Origin: an uncultured Oscillospiraceae bacterium | Lineage (GTDB): Bacteria; Bacillota; Clostridia; Oscillospirales; Oscillospiraceae | Direction: 5' to 3' | DNA: 12,706 bases | NCBI GenBank assembly: GCA_910588045.1 | Contig: CAJUPS010000090.1 | Span: 1 to 12,706, forward strand | Shown: in pieces, positions 1 through 6,129 of the stretch | How the letters are laid out: every line of letters begins with the position of its first letter | Position numbering within the stretch: position 1 is the first letter of the stretch | The notes under the pieces: generated by a model | Told to the model about the DNA's origin: nothing | What the model saw: only the letters and a program-made list of their open reading frames with translations | The model's database searches: none | Position numbers and translations under genes: made by a program

Positions 1-56
1 AGGTATTAGGACAGGACGACCCAAGGTACGTCGGAGGGATAAAAATAAAATCATTA

Positions 57-124
57 GGGGATTCTCAAGGGCGGCGAAGCCCCCTTGAGGGTGCTTTTGG
101 TTCTTTTCGCACAAGCGAAAAGAA
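57..124 (-). repeat. Two-hairpin intergenic repeat, left copy
   Basis: Read on the minus strand, this holds a perfect 10-bp hairpin (TTCTTTTCGC / GCGAAAAGAA, 101-124), an 11-nt linker CCAAAAGCACC, a second hairpin with 8-bp arms CTCAAGGG / CCCTTGAG (64-89), then AATCCCC. The same order of parts (A/T-rich hairpin, CAAAA linker, second hairpin starting CT, AATCCC) is found at 12362-12425 with different stem sequences. That points to a mobile or dispersed repeat family rather than a simple terminator. Architecture is seen directly; family membership is inference. Confidence 0.6.
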
Positions 125-149
125 CGCCCCGCCCGGCAGGGCGAATCTA

Positions 150-187
150 ACAAAAAGAAAAAAAGCGGTCGCGGCCCGCAGGGCCGC
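150..187 (-). terminator. Probable terminator of the HAD-IIA gene
   Basis: A perfect 7-bp stem, GCGGCCC / GGGCCGC with a 3-nt loop (171-187), begins 4 nt past the stop codon of the HAD-IIA gene. In the minus direction it is followed after about 6 nt by a T-rich run (TTTTTTTC then TTTTTG). The T-run lies a little far from the stem, so termination may use an extended pairing with the adjacent GACCGC. Confidence 0.55.
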
Positions 188-191
188 AGAT

Positions 192-992
192 TCAATCCCC
201 CATTCTCCAAGCCGCCCGCAGGGCATCAATATCATCAAAAATCCAAGTCGGCTCTACCCCGCCGGAGGCGAGATCCCCCCTCGTCCCCTCTCCGGAGAGC
301 ACAAACACCGTATCGATCCCCGCATTGACCCCGGAGGCAATATCCGTATACAGCCGGTCCCCCACCATCACCGCCTGTCGGGCGGCAAACCCGGTCCGCT
401 CCAGGGCAAGATAGATCATCGCCGGTTCCGGCTTGCCGATGAACCGGGGCCGCCGCCCGGTGGCCCGGAAAAGCATCTCACACACGCTGCCGCAGTCCGG
501 CACGGACCCATACCATGTGGGACAAACCCAGTCCGGATTGGCGGCGATATAATCCACCCCCCGATTCAGGAGGATGCACGCATCCTCCAGCTTCTGAAAC
601 GTCAGCTCCGTGTCAAAGCCCACCAGCAGGCAGTCCACATCCTCCTCCAGCCGGTCCGTAACGGGAATCCCCGCCTCCGAAAGCTGCTCCCGGAACGTTC
701 GGGTGCCGAAGGCGTAGCACTTGCGATAGGCCGGACGCCCCTGGAGGTCCGCAATGAGCGCGTCCACGGAGGTAAGAAAATCCTCCCGCCCGGAGTGGAT
801 GCCCATGCGCGCAAGCTTGGCAATATAGGCGTCCACCGAGCGGGAGGAGTTGTTCGTAAGAAACAAATACCGTCCACCTGCGGCGCGGACAGCGTCCAGG
901 AAGGGAATGGTCCCCGGAAACAGGTCCTCGTCAATGTAAATCGTTCCATCCATATCCAACAGGAACAGTCTTTTTTCCCCAAGATCCGCCAC
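192..992 (-). CDS. HAD-IIA family hydrolase (NagD / p-nitrophenylphosphatase-like)
   Basis: Cytosolic sugar-phosphate or phosphoglycolate-type phosphatase of the HAD superfamily, subclass IIA; the substrate cannot be told. The 266-residue protein has all four HAD motifs: DMDGT at 13-17 (nucleophile Asp13, acid/base Asp15), LTNNS at about 45-49, the catalytic lysine in GKPEPA at about 187, and GDRLYTD at 211-217. The C2-type cap between motifs II and III fits the family length. I chose the GTG start at 992 because GGAGGAG lies 6 nt upstream; an ATG eight codons earlier (1016) has no ribosome site and sits only about 7 nt from the -10 box. The gene is transcribed alone, with a promoter at 1024-1052 and a terminator just after the stop. 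Confident on family, not on substrate. Confidence 0.9.
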   Translation of the reverse strand: MADLGEKRLFLLDMDGTIYIDEDLFPGTIPFLDAVRAAGGRYLFLTNNSSRSVDAYIAKLARMGIHSGREDFLTSVDALIADLQGRPAYRKCYAFGTRTFREQLSEAGIPVTDRLEEDVDCLLVGFDTELTFQKLEDACILLNRGVDYIAANPDWVCPTWYGSVPDCGSVCEMLFRATGRRPRFIGKPEPAMIYLALERTGFAARQAVMVGDRLYTDIASGVNAGIDTVFVLSGEGTRGDLASGGVEPTWIFDDIDALRAAWRMGD

Positions 993-1023
993 GGCGCACT
1001 CCTCCAGACCAGGCATTTTGTAT

Positions 1024-1052
1024 ATTTTACCACAGATTGGCCCGTTTGTCTA
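1024..1052 (-). promoter_or_regulatory. Sigma-A-type promoter of the HAD-IIA gene
   Basis: On the minus strand there is TAGACA (1052-1047), a 17-bp spacer, and TAAAAT (1029-1024). The predicted start lies near 1017, giving a leader of about 25 nt to the GTG at 992 that includes the GGAGGAG ribosome site. Confidence 0.7.
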
Positions 1053-1085
1053 CGGAAAAAGCCTGCTACAGGGTAACGACACTTG

Positions 1086-1128
1086 AAAAATACCCGGCGG
1101 ACTTGACAAATCAAGTCCTGCCGGGTAT
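1086..1128 (-). terminator. Terminator of the small-ORF transcript, containing the antisense promoter
   Basis: ATACCCGGC-GG-ACTTGA (1090-1106) pairs with TCAAGTCC-T-GCCGGGTAT (1111-1128): about 17 bp with one bulged base and a 4-nt loop. In the minus direction it runs straight into TTTTTC, a normal intrinsic terminator. It would end the small-ORF mRNA at about 1084. The antisense RNA promoter lies within the same DNA on the other strand. Confidence 0.7.
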
Positions 1129-1131
1129 ACT
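1103..1131 (+). promoter_or_regulatory. Consensus promoter for antisense RNA
   Basis: TTGACA (1103-1108), a 17-bp spacer, and TATACT (1126-1131) form a near-perfect sigma-A promoter on the plus strand. No plausible plus-strand gene follows, only a ~100-nt stretch ending in a hairpin. That is the layout of a small RNA gene. Confidence 0.75.
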
Positions 1132-1137
1132 AGACCT

Positions 1138-1236
1138 AGAGTTAGGGCACTGCGATAAGCAGCTGACTCAAGTGCGGTTTATTGATCTAAAAGTAGACAA
1201 CCGTCACCGGCCAGGGTGGCGGTTGTCCCGTTTTGT
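1138..1236 (+). ncRNA. Putative antisense small RNA (type I antitoxin candidate)
   Basis: A transcript of about 100 nt is predicted from the promoter at 1103-1131 to the hairpin at 1196-1227. It runs opposite to the small ORF at 1204-1290 and covers its last ~11 codons and stop plus the 3' untranslated region. If the small-ORF mRNA extends to the terminator at ~1084, the whole RNA is complementary to it, a layout like BsrG/SR4 and TxpA/RatA of Bacillus subtilis. Near its 5' end it contains GGGCACTGCGATAA, almost the same as a stretch in the leader of the opposing mRNA. Ends are inferred from promoter and terminator. Confidence 0.6.
1196..1227 (+). terminator. Terminator hairpin of the antisense RNA
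   Basis: A 13-bp stem, GACAACCGTCACC (1196-1208) with GGTGGCGGTTGTC (1215-1227), has a 6-nt loop and is followed by CCCGTTTTGTT. The one non-Watson-Crick pair is a tolerated G-U in the plus-strand RNA but an A-C mismatch in the minus-strand RNA, so the hairpin favours plus-strand termination. The stop codon of the opposing small ORF (1204-1206) lies inside the stem. Confidence 0.6.
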
Positions 1237-1290
1237 TATCCGTATCGTTACAGTAAATCTGTAAACATGAAACGTCAACGTTACAGGCAT
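1204..1290 (-). CDS. 28-residue peptide, candidate type I toxin
   Basis: A small ORF, ATG at 1290 and TGA at 1204-1206, with ribosome site AAAGGGGG a few nt upstream. The peptide starts MPVTLTFHVYRFTVTIRI and ends in a basic tail (KRDNRHPGR). Hydrophobic and polar residues alternate over residues 3-18, the pattern of an amphipathic beta-strand rather than the transmembrane helix of Fst, TxpA or BsrG toxins. Support for expression is a consensus promoter at 1370-1398, a ribosome site held in a hairpin, and an antisense RNA on the opposite strand. I do not recognise a named family. It could instead be a leader peptide or a by-product of a regulatory RNA. The toxin role is inferred from layout only. 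Confidence 0.6.
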   Translation of the reverse strand: MPVTLTFHVYRFTVTIRITKRDNRHPGR

Positions 1291-1295
1291 TTAAT

Positions 1296-1316
1296 ACACC
1301 CCCTTTCAGAGGATGT
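1296..1316 (-). promoter_or_regulatory. Hairpin hiding the ribosome site of the small ORF
   Basis: In the minus-strand RNA ACAUCCUC (1316-1309) pairs with GGGGGUGU (1303-1296) around a UGAAA loop: eight consecutive pairs including two G-U. The purine-rich Shine-Dalgarno forms the loop and 3' arm, 5 nt before the ATG. Hiding the ribosome site in the leader is a common trait of type I toxin mRNAs. Confidence 0.6.
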
Positions 1317-1369
1317 AGCCAGCCGCTCACCGTTATGCAGTGCCCCGTCCCATTCTGGGGGCTGTGCTT

Positions 1370-1398
1370 ATTTTACCATATGCGACAGAATATGTCAA
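1370..1398 (-). promoter_or_regulatory. Consensus promoter of the small-ORF mRNA
   Basis: On the minus strand: TTGACA (1398-1393), a 17-bp spacer, TAAAAT (1375-1370). The expected start near 1363 gives a leader of about 73 nt before the ATG at 1290, and an mRNA of about 280 nt if it ends at the terminator at 1086-1128. Confidence 0.75.
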
Positions 1399-1430
1399 AC
1401 TGGTTCAAAAAATTCAATTTCTCACTAAAT

Positions 1431-1466
1431 AACCCGGAGGACCGCTTACAGGCGGTCCTCCGGGTT
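1431..1466 (-). terminator. Operon terminator, probably bidirectional
   Basis: A perfect 15-bp stem, AACCCGGAGGACCGC with its complement and a 6-nt loop, lies 18 nt past the stop of the DUF2284 gene. In the minus direction it is followed by ATTTAG, a modest T-tract. It isolates the corrinoid operon from the toxin-antitoxin-like locus. Confidence 0.75.
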
Positions 1467-1484
1467 GTTCTTCAGCGTCCCCGG

Positions 1485-2021
1485 TCAACTCACACGGGGA
1501 AACAGATAACAGGCCGTATAAGCCAGCGTATTTTTACCGTGGTAGTAGGGCACCCCGGCCGCCTGACAGGCGTCGTTTACCAGCAGCCCCCAGCCCTCCA
1601 TAGAGGAGCAGGCCCGCTCCGGAAACCGGCAGGGCTCCGGATATGCGCAGCTTTTGCACAGCCTGCACCCGCCGCTGCCCAGGCAGAGGACCCCTGGACA
1701 CTTCTCCCGCAGCAGGTCCGCCAGGGCGTGGAAGTGCTCCAGATGCCGTTTCTCCGTCTCCGCCATGGCCTCGAAGTCGAAGGAGTCCTCCAGTTGCCCC
1801 ACCGTCTGCACCAGCAGTCCGGACCCCATCTCCCCCAGGCGTGCGGCGCATTCCTCCAGGGACCCGCAGTGGGGCGGGCAGGTCCAGTTGCGCCCGTAGG
1901 CCCGGCACTTGTCCGCCGCGCACATGTCCCGAACCTCTGCCCGGACCGCCAGGGCCCCGGGGTCCAGGGCCGCAGCGCAGGTGAAGCCCTGCGCCAGGGC
2001 CAGCTCGATTCGCTCTTTCAT
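1485..2021 (-). CDS. DUF2284 Cys-rich metal-binding protein
   Basis: A 178-residue protein of the DUF2284 type, function unknown. It has two cysteine groups: Cys34, 39, 48, 52 and 58 near the N-terminus (the run RNWTCPPHCG is typical) and Cys119, 122, 125, 131 and 138 (CX2CX2CX5CX6C), suggesting metal or Fe-S binding. The reading frame stays open well upstream inside the activase gene, but the correct start is ATG at 2021: its ATGA overlap with the activase stop codon implies translational coupling. As the last gene of the operon, and adjacent to the activase, it may help with electron supply or metal delivery during corrinoid reactivation. That role is inference. Confidence 0.85.
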   Translation of the reverse strand: MKERIELALAQGFTCAAALDPGALAVRAEVRDMCAADKCRAYGRNWTCPPHCGSLEECAARLGEMGSGLLVQTVGQLEDSFDFEAMAETEKRHLEHFHALADLLREKCPGVLCLGSGGCRLCKSCAYPEPCRFPERACSSMEGWGLLVNDACQAAGVPYYHGKNTLAYTACYLFPRVS

Positions 2022-3514
2022 TCCCCGTCCTCCTCCTCGAAGCTGAGGCAATCCACATAGCAGTCCTGGAACGCAGGCAGGCTGGCCAGCTCCAGAAATT
2101 CCGTCTCCCGCGCCAGCGCAATGCTTCTGCGGTAATCCCCCTCCAGCAGGGCGCACTGCTTGGCGCCCTCCCCGGCGGCGTTGCCGATGGCCCGGACCCG
2201 GTCCAGCAGCTCCGGCGGCAGCATTCCGATGCCGCAGGCGCTCTCCGGGGAGAGGTAGCTCCCGAAAGCCCCCGCCAGCAGCACGCTCCGGACCGCCTCC
2301 CGCTCCCGGCCCATGGTGTCCAGCAGCAGCTCGATGCCCGCCCGGATAGCGGCCTTGGCCAGCTGTACCTCCCGGATGTCCTTCTGGGTCAGATACACCC
2401 CATCCCGCAGCAGGAAGGCGGGCTGTCCGTCCACCTCCGTCCAGGGCCCCGGGACCTCTGGGCACATCCGGCCGCTCCCGTCCACGAAGCCCCCGCCAAG
2501 CAGGGCATACACCGCGTCCAACAGCCCGGACCCGCAGATGCCCTTGGCCTCGCCGCCGCCGATGACGTAGCAGACAAGCTCCCCGTCTATGAGCTCCACA
2601 TGGTCGATGGCCCCCGGGGCCCCCCGCATCCCGAAGCGGATCTTGGCCCCCTCAAAGGCGGGCCCCGCCGCCGTGGAACAGGCCAGACGGCGCTCCCGGT
2701 TCCCCAGGACCATCTCGCCGTTGGTGCCGATGTCGATGAGCAGGGTCAGCTCCTCCCGCCGGTCGAAGGCGGCGGAGACCATGCACCCCACCGTGTCCGC
2801 CCCCACGAAGCCCGCAATATTGGGCAGCACCCGGACTGCCGCCCGGGGACAGGCCGTCAGCCAATCCGCCTTCGGCAGCTCCATGGCCTCCCGCACCAAG
2901 GGCATATAGGGGGGCTTTACCAGGGGACCTACGTCCAGACCCAGCAGCAGGTGGTGCATGGCGGTGTTGCCCACCAGGCTCACCAGGCCGATCTCCTCCG
3001 GATCGATGCCCGCCGTCTCTGCCGCCTCCCGGGCCAGGCGGTTCAGGCAGGCGCGGATCTCCGTCCCCATCCGCCCGTCCCGGTGCTCCATCTCGTACTG
3101 AATCCGGGCGATGACATCGGCGCCATAGGCGCTCTGGGGATTCACCGCGCTGGCGCAGGCGAGCTGCCGCCCCGTCCTCCCGTCGCAGAGGAAGGCCACC
3201 ACCGTGGTGGTCCCCACGTCGAAGGCCAGCGCATAGGCGCACCGCCCGTCGGCGCAGGCGCTCCCGCCGCCCGCCAGGATTTGGACCTGCTCCCGCTCCG
3301 GCAGCTCCACGGTCACGTCCTCCGTGACCTCATATTGGCAGGCCGGCTCCGCCCGCCCGTTCACCAGCACCCGGCACTTTCCGCAGGTCCCCTTTCCGCC
3401 GCAGGGGGCGTCCAGCGGGAATCCCTGCTGCCGCAGGACCTCCAGCAGCCGCGCCCCCTTCGGAGCGGCGAACCGCTCCCCGGAGGGTTTCAGGGTAATA
3501 AAAACCTCCTCCAT
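2018..3514 (-). CDS. Corrinoid-protein reductive activator (RACo-type, [2Fe-2S] plus ASKHA, DUF4445)
   Basis: This protein reduces inactive Co(II) corrinoid back to Co(I) using ATP and a low-potential electron donor, keeping the methyl-transfer cycle running. The 498-residue protein starts with a plant-type [2Fe-2S] ferredoxin domain (Cys38, Cys44, Cys47, Cys59; CX5CX2CX11C), then a linker and an actin-like ATPase region (FDVGTTTV near 108, LIDIGTNGEM, GSGLLDAV, LAGAFGSYL). It lacks the C-terminal 4Fe-4S clusters of archaeal RamA. I chose ATG at 3514 because GGGAGG lies just upstream; a TTG four codons earlier would swallow that ribosome site. It is preceded by a terminator-like hairpin (3544-3573), so it is probably made in smaller amounts than the upstream genes, which suits a catalyst. 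Its stop overlaps the DUF2284 start. Confidence 0.9.
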   Translation of the reverse strand: MEEVFITLKPSGERFAAPKGARLLEVLRQQGFPLDAPCGGKGTCGKCRVLVNGRAEPACQYEVTEDVTVELPEREQVQILAGGGSACADGRCAYALAFDVGTTTVVAFLCDGRTGRQLACASAVNPQSAYGADVIARIQYEMEHRDGRMGTEIRACLNRLAREAAETAGIDPEEIGLVSLVGNTAMHHLLLGLDVGPLVKPPYMPLVREAMELPKADWLTACPRAAVRVLPNIAGFVGADTVGCMVSAAFDRREELTLLIDIGTNGEMVLGNRERRLACSTAAGPAFEGAKIRFGMRGAPGAIDHVELIDGELVCYVIGGGEAKGICGSGLLDAVYALLGGGFVDGSGRMCPEVPGPWTEVDGQPAFLLRDGVYLTQKDIREVQLAKAAIRAGIELLLDTMGREREAVRSVLLAGAFGSYLSPESACGIGMLPPELLDRVRAIGNAAGEGAKQCALLEGDYRRSIALARETEFLELASLPAFQDCYVDCLSFEEEDGE

Positions 3515-3543
3515 ACTCCCTCCCAATTAACAATACTAACAAA

Positions 3544-3573
3544 ATAGGGAAACCGGGAACCCGGTTTCCCTAT
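3544..3573 (-). terminator. Internal terminator or attenuator between pathway genes and activase
   Basis: A perfect 14-bp stem ATAGGGAAACCGGG with its complement and a 2-nt centre lies 25 nt after the UroD-like gene. In the minus direction it continues into TTTTGTTAG. I see no promoter between it and the activase start at 3514, so the two downstream genes probably depend on read-through. It may also protect the 3' end of the upstream mRNA. Confidence 0.75.
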
Positions 3574-3597
3574 CCTATTTCTATTCAGAAATCAGAA

Positions 3598-4587
3598 TCA
3601 AAAGAATTTCTTGGAGCACTTGTCGATCTCCTCGTCCAGCGCCTGGTAGACGCCGGGGAAGGTGCTCACGGGCAGGCCCTGGGAGGCGTTGGGGATGAAG
3701 TACAGCTTGCCGCACTCACTGCAAGCCCGCTCCACTTCCTTGGCCACCACATCCTGGGTCCAGCCCTCGAAGTCCACGGAGGCGGAGTCGATGCCGCCCA
3801 TGAAGGAGATCTTCCCGCCGTACTGCTTGATGAGCTCGGGGATGTTGTTGGTGGTCATGACGCCCTGCCAGATGTCGATGCCCAGGTCGATCATGTCGGG
3901 CACCAGGGTGGCGGCGAAGGAATCGGAGTGGTGGATAATGAGCTCCACGCCGTGGCTCTTGTAGTAGCCGTAGACCTTCTCATAGGCGGGCTTGATGAAC
4001 TCCCGGAACATATCGGGGGACATGAAGGTGGAGATCTGGGTGCCCCAGTCGTCGTGGTGGAACATGGCGTCGGGCTTGACGTACTTGCACAGCTCCCGGG
4101 CGTAGTCCAGCTCGAACTCGGTGATGCAGTCGATGAGCTCGTGCATCTCGTCGGGGTTCTCATAGAAGGCCATCAGGCAGTTCTGGATCTCCATGAGGTA
4201 GTGGCACTGCTCGAAGATGCCGGGGGCGAAGAAGGGCGTGACGAACTGCTCCTTCCGGTCCACCTTCTCGGCCATGGCGATGAAGGGCTCCCACTCCTCG
4301 GCGTCGTAGACCACCTGGGGCACCTTCACATAGTCCCGCCAGTTCTCGATGTCCTTGATGACGATCTTGTCCGGGGTGTGGACAGGGAAGGGGCCGGGGG
4401 TTCCCTCGGGATAGGACTTGGTCACGCCCCAGGCGTTGACCACGTTCAGCTCGCCGTACTTCGGGTTGGGGTTGCGCTTGCCGAAGGGGGAGCCGAGGAT
4501 CATGGCGAAGGCCTCATACTGCTTGACAAAGCGGTCGGGGTTCCCGCCCCGGATGGTCTCCAGCAGGTTTTGACGTTTGGTCAGCAT
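3598..4587 (-). CDS. UroD-superfamily methyltransferase (substrate:corrinoid, methyltransferase I)
   Basis: A 329-residue protein of the uroporphyrinogen decarboxylase fold, as used by methyltransferase I of O-demethylases and by MtaA/MtbA. Here, next to a corrinoid protein and a folate methyltransferase, it most likely moves the methyl group from the growth substrate to the corrinoid. Visible blocks: IFEQCHYLMEIQN (124-136), HHDDWGTQ (177-184), IIHHSDS (217-223) and FMGGID (262-267). MtaA/MtbA bind zinc through His-X-Cys plus a distant Cys. Here the matching run reads His219-His-Ser221, and the late cysteine region reads IPNASQG, so that site looks changed. AAGGAG lies about 10 nt before the ATG; the gap to the corrinoid gene is 24 nt. 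It is not the haem-pathway enzyme, given the context. Substrate unknown. Confidence 0.85.
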   Translation of the reverse strand: MLTKRQNLLETIRGGNPDRFVKQYEAFAMILGSPFGKRNPNPKYGELNVVNAWGVTKSYPEGTPGPFPVHTPDKIVIKDIENWRDYVKVPQVVYDAEEWEPFIAMAEKVDRKEQFVTPFFAPGIFEQCHYLMEIQNCLMAFYENPDEMHELIDCITEFELDYARELCKYVKPDAMFHHDDWGTQISTFMSPDMFREFIKPAYEKVYGYYKSHGVELIIHHSDSFAATLVPDMIDLGIDIWQGVMTTNNIPELIKQYGGKISFMGGIDSASVDFEGWTQDVVAKEVERACSECGKLYFIPNASQGLPVSTFPGVYQALDEEIDKCSKKFF

Positions 4588-4611
4588 ATCGTTTTTTCTC
4601 CTTTTCTTCCC

Positions 4612-5247
4612 TTACTCAGCCAGCTTCTTGGCGGCCTCGGCGGCGGAGGCGGCGTCGGCGGTGTAGCAGTCCGCGCCGATCTCGTCGCAGAACGCCTGGG
4701 TGATGGGGGCGCCGCCCACCATGACCTTCACCTTGCTGCGCCAGGGCGCGGCGTTGATCTTCGCCACGGCGGAGCGCATGGCGGGCATGGTGGTGGTCAG
4801 AAGGGCGGACAGGCAGATGATCTTGGTGTCGGGGTTCTTGTCATAGGTCTCCAGGAACACCTCGTCGGCCACGTCCACGCCCAGGTCGATGACCTCGAAG
4901 CCCGCGGACTCCAGCATCATGCCCACCAGGTTCTTGCCGATGTCGTGGAGGTCGCCCGCCACGGTGCCCAGGATGATCTTACCCCGGCTCACGGCGCCGC
5001 CGGCGGCCAGAGCGGGCTTGAGGGTCGCCACACCGGCCTGCATGGCCTTGGCGGCGATGAGCATTTCGGGGACGAAGATCTTGCCGTCGCGGAAGGCCTC
5101 GCCCACCCGGCTCATGGCGTCGATCATGCCCTCGTTGAGGATGACATTGGGGTCGATGCCCTCATCCAGGGCCTGCTGGACCAGACCGGGGACCAGCTTC
5201 CTCTTGCCCTTCTCCACATTCAGGGACAGCTCTTGCAAAACAGACAT
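4612..5247 (-). CDS. Corrinoid (B12-binding) methyl-carrier protein, MtaC/MtvC-like
   Basis: This is the central methyl shuttle: it receives the methyl group on Co(I) and hands it to the folate methyltransferase. The 211-residue protein has a helical N-terminal cap domain (about 1-85), then a Rossmann-like cobalamin domain with the base-off/His-on motif DLHDIGKN (99-106, His101 the cobalt ligand), Ser147-X-Leu149 and VGGAP (177-181), the usual DXHXXG-SXL-GG set. Length is normal for the family. The start at 5247 has TAGGAGG about 9 nt upstream. It sits 55 nt after the folate methyltransferase and 24 nt before the UroD-like methyltransferase, so all three partners share one mRNA. Confidence 0.93.
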   Translation of the reverse strand: MSVLQELSLNVEKGKRKLVPGLVQQALDEGIDPNVILNEGMIDAMSRVGEAFRDGKIFVPEMLIAAKAMQAGVATLKPALAAGGAVSRGKIILGTVAGDLHDIGKNLVGMMLESAGFEVIDLGVDVADEVFLETYDKNPDTKIICLSALLTTTMPAMRSAVAKINAAPWRSKVKVMVGGAPITQAFCDEIGADCYTADAASAAEAAKKLAE

Positions 5248-5302
5248 TTTGATATACCTCCTATATAAATCTTTTCATACCGGCTCTGTTTTTGGGGATT
5301 GC

Positions 5303-6112
5303 TTACTTTTTTACTGGCCCGAACAGGCCCTCGCGATAGGCGCTGATGTACTCCATGCAGTAGTCGTCCAACCCCAGCAGCGCCTCGGTGGCGTAGATGA
5401 GGCCCAGCAGATCCCGGTTAGTGGGGTCCAGGATCGCGCTGTCCAGGCCGCAGTTCATCGCCAGGACGGTGAAGCCGAAGTTGATCATCTTCCGCACCGG
5501 CAGGTTGAAGGAGATGTTGCTGACGGCGGCGGTGATGTGGATGGTGGGGTACTTCTCCCGGACGGTGGAGATGACCTCCGTGTTGGTCTCGATGCCGTTC
5601 TCCGAGGTGCACAGCATTTCCACCAGGGGGTCGATGTGCAGCCGGTTGGGGGAGATGCCGTACTCCTTGGCCTTGGCCATGATTTTGTCGAAGACCTTCA
5701 GCCGGTCGGCGGCGCTCTTGGGGATGCCCGTGTCGTCACTGAGCAGAGCGATGACCTCCCAGCCGGGGTTGGCGGCCATGATGGGGAAGATCTTGTCGAT
5801 CTTGTCCCCCTCGCCGGAGACGGAGTTGAACAGGCCCGGCTTGTTGCAGAACTTGTAGGCCTCCACCAGCACGTCGGCGCTGGGGCTGTCCACGCTGATG
5901 GGCACGTCGGTGACGGACTGGATGCAGTCGATCATCCAGTGGAGGGTCTCCACCTCCTCCGCCTCCGGCACGGAGGCGCAGCAGTCGATGAAGCTCGCCC
6001 CGGCCTCCGCCTGGATCCTGGCCCGCTCCTTGATGAACTCGCTGTCCCTGCGGGCGATGGCGTCCGCTACGGCCGGGATGGAGCCGTTGATCTTTTCGCC
6101 GATAATGATCAT
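5303..6112 (-). CDS. Methyltetrahydrofolate:corrinoid methyltransferase (AcsE/MtvA-like, methyltransferase II)
   Basis: Transfers the methyl group between corrinoid and tetrahydrofolate. In a demethylation operon the direction is from methyl-corrinoid to tetrahydrofolate, feeding the methyl branch of one-carbon metabolism. The 269-residue TIM-barrel pterin-binding protein starts with the signature IIIGEKIN. Residues matching the pterin contacts known in Moorella AcsE are present: Asp75 (in SVDS), Asn96, Asp161 and Asn199 (in SNIS), at almost the same numbering as the 262-residue Moorella enzyme. TAGGAGG lies 7 nt before the ATG. It follows the N-acetyltransferase by 17 nt. A true dihydropteroate synthase is unlikely given the SNIS and NCGLDSAI blocks and the context. 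Confidence 0.92.
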   Translation of the reverse strand: MIIIGEKINGSIPAVADAIARRDSEFIKERARIQAEAGASFIDCCASVPEAEEVETLHWMIDCIQSVTDVPISVDSPSADVLVEAYKFCNKPGLFNSVSGEGDKIDKIFPIMAANPGWEVIALLSDDTGIPKSAADRLKVFDKIMAKAKEYGISPNRLHIDPLVEMLCTSENGIETNTEVISTVREKYPTIHITAAVSNISFNLPVRKMINFGFTVLAMNCGLDSAILDPTNRDLLGLIYATEALLGLDDYCMEYISAYREGLFGPVKK

Positions 6113-6129
6113 GCGCTATCCTCCTATTT

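Noticed and set aside
1138..1398. Classical Fst/par-type locus with direct repeats shared by the two genes
   Set aside because: The shared motif is inverted in the DNA, so the two RNAs carry identical rather than complementary copies, and the peptide lacks Fst features. The layout is closer to BsrG/TxpA-type loci.
2022..2465. Upstream extension of the DUF2284 frame into the activase gene
   Set aside because: The extension is Gly/Arg/Ala-rich shadow sequence. ATG 2021 in the ATGA overlap gives the family's normal length.
3515..3526. TTG start for the activase four codons upstream of ATG 3514 (and the similar TTG at 8307 for the transporter)
   Set aside because: In both cases the extra codons consist of the ribosome site of the downstream ATG.
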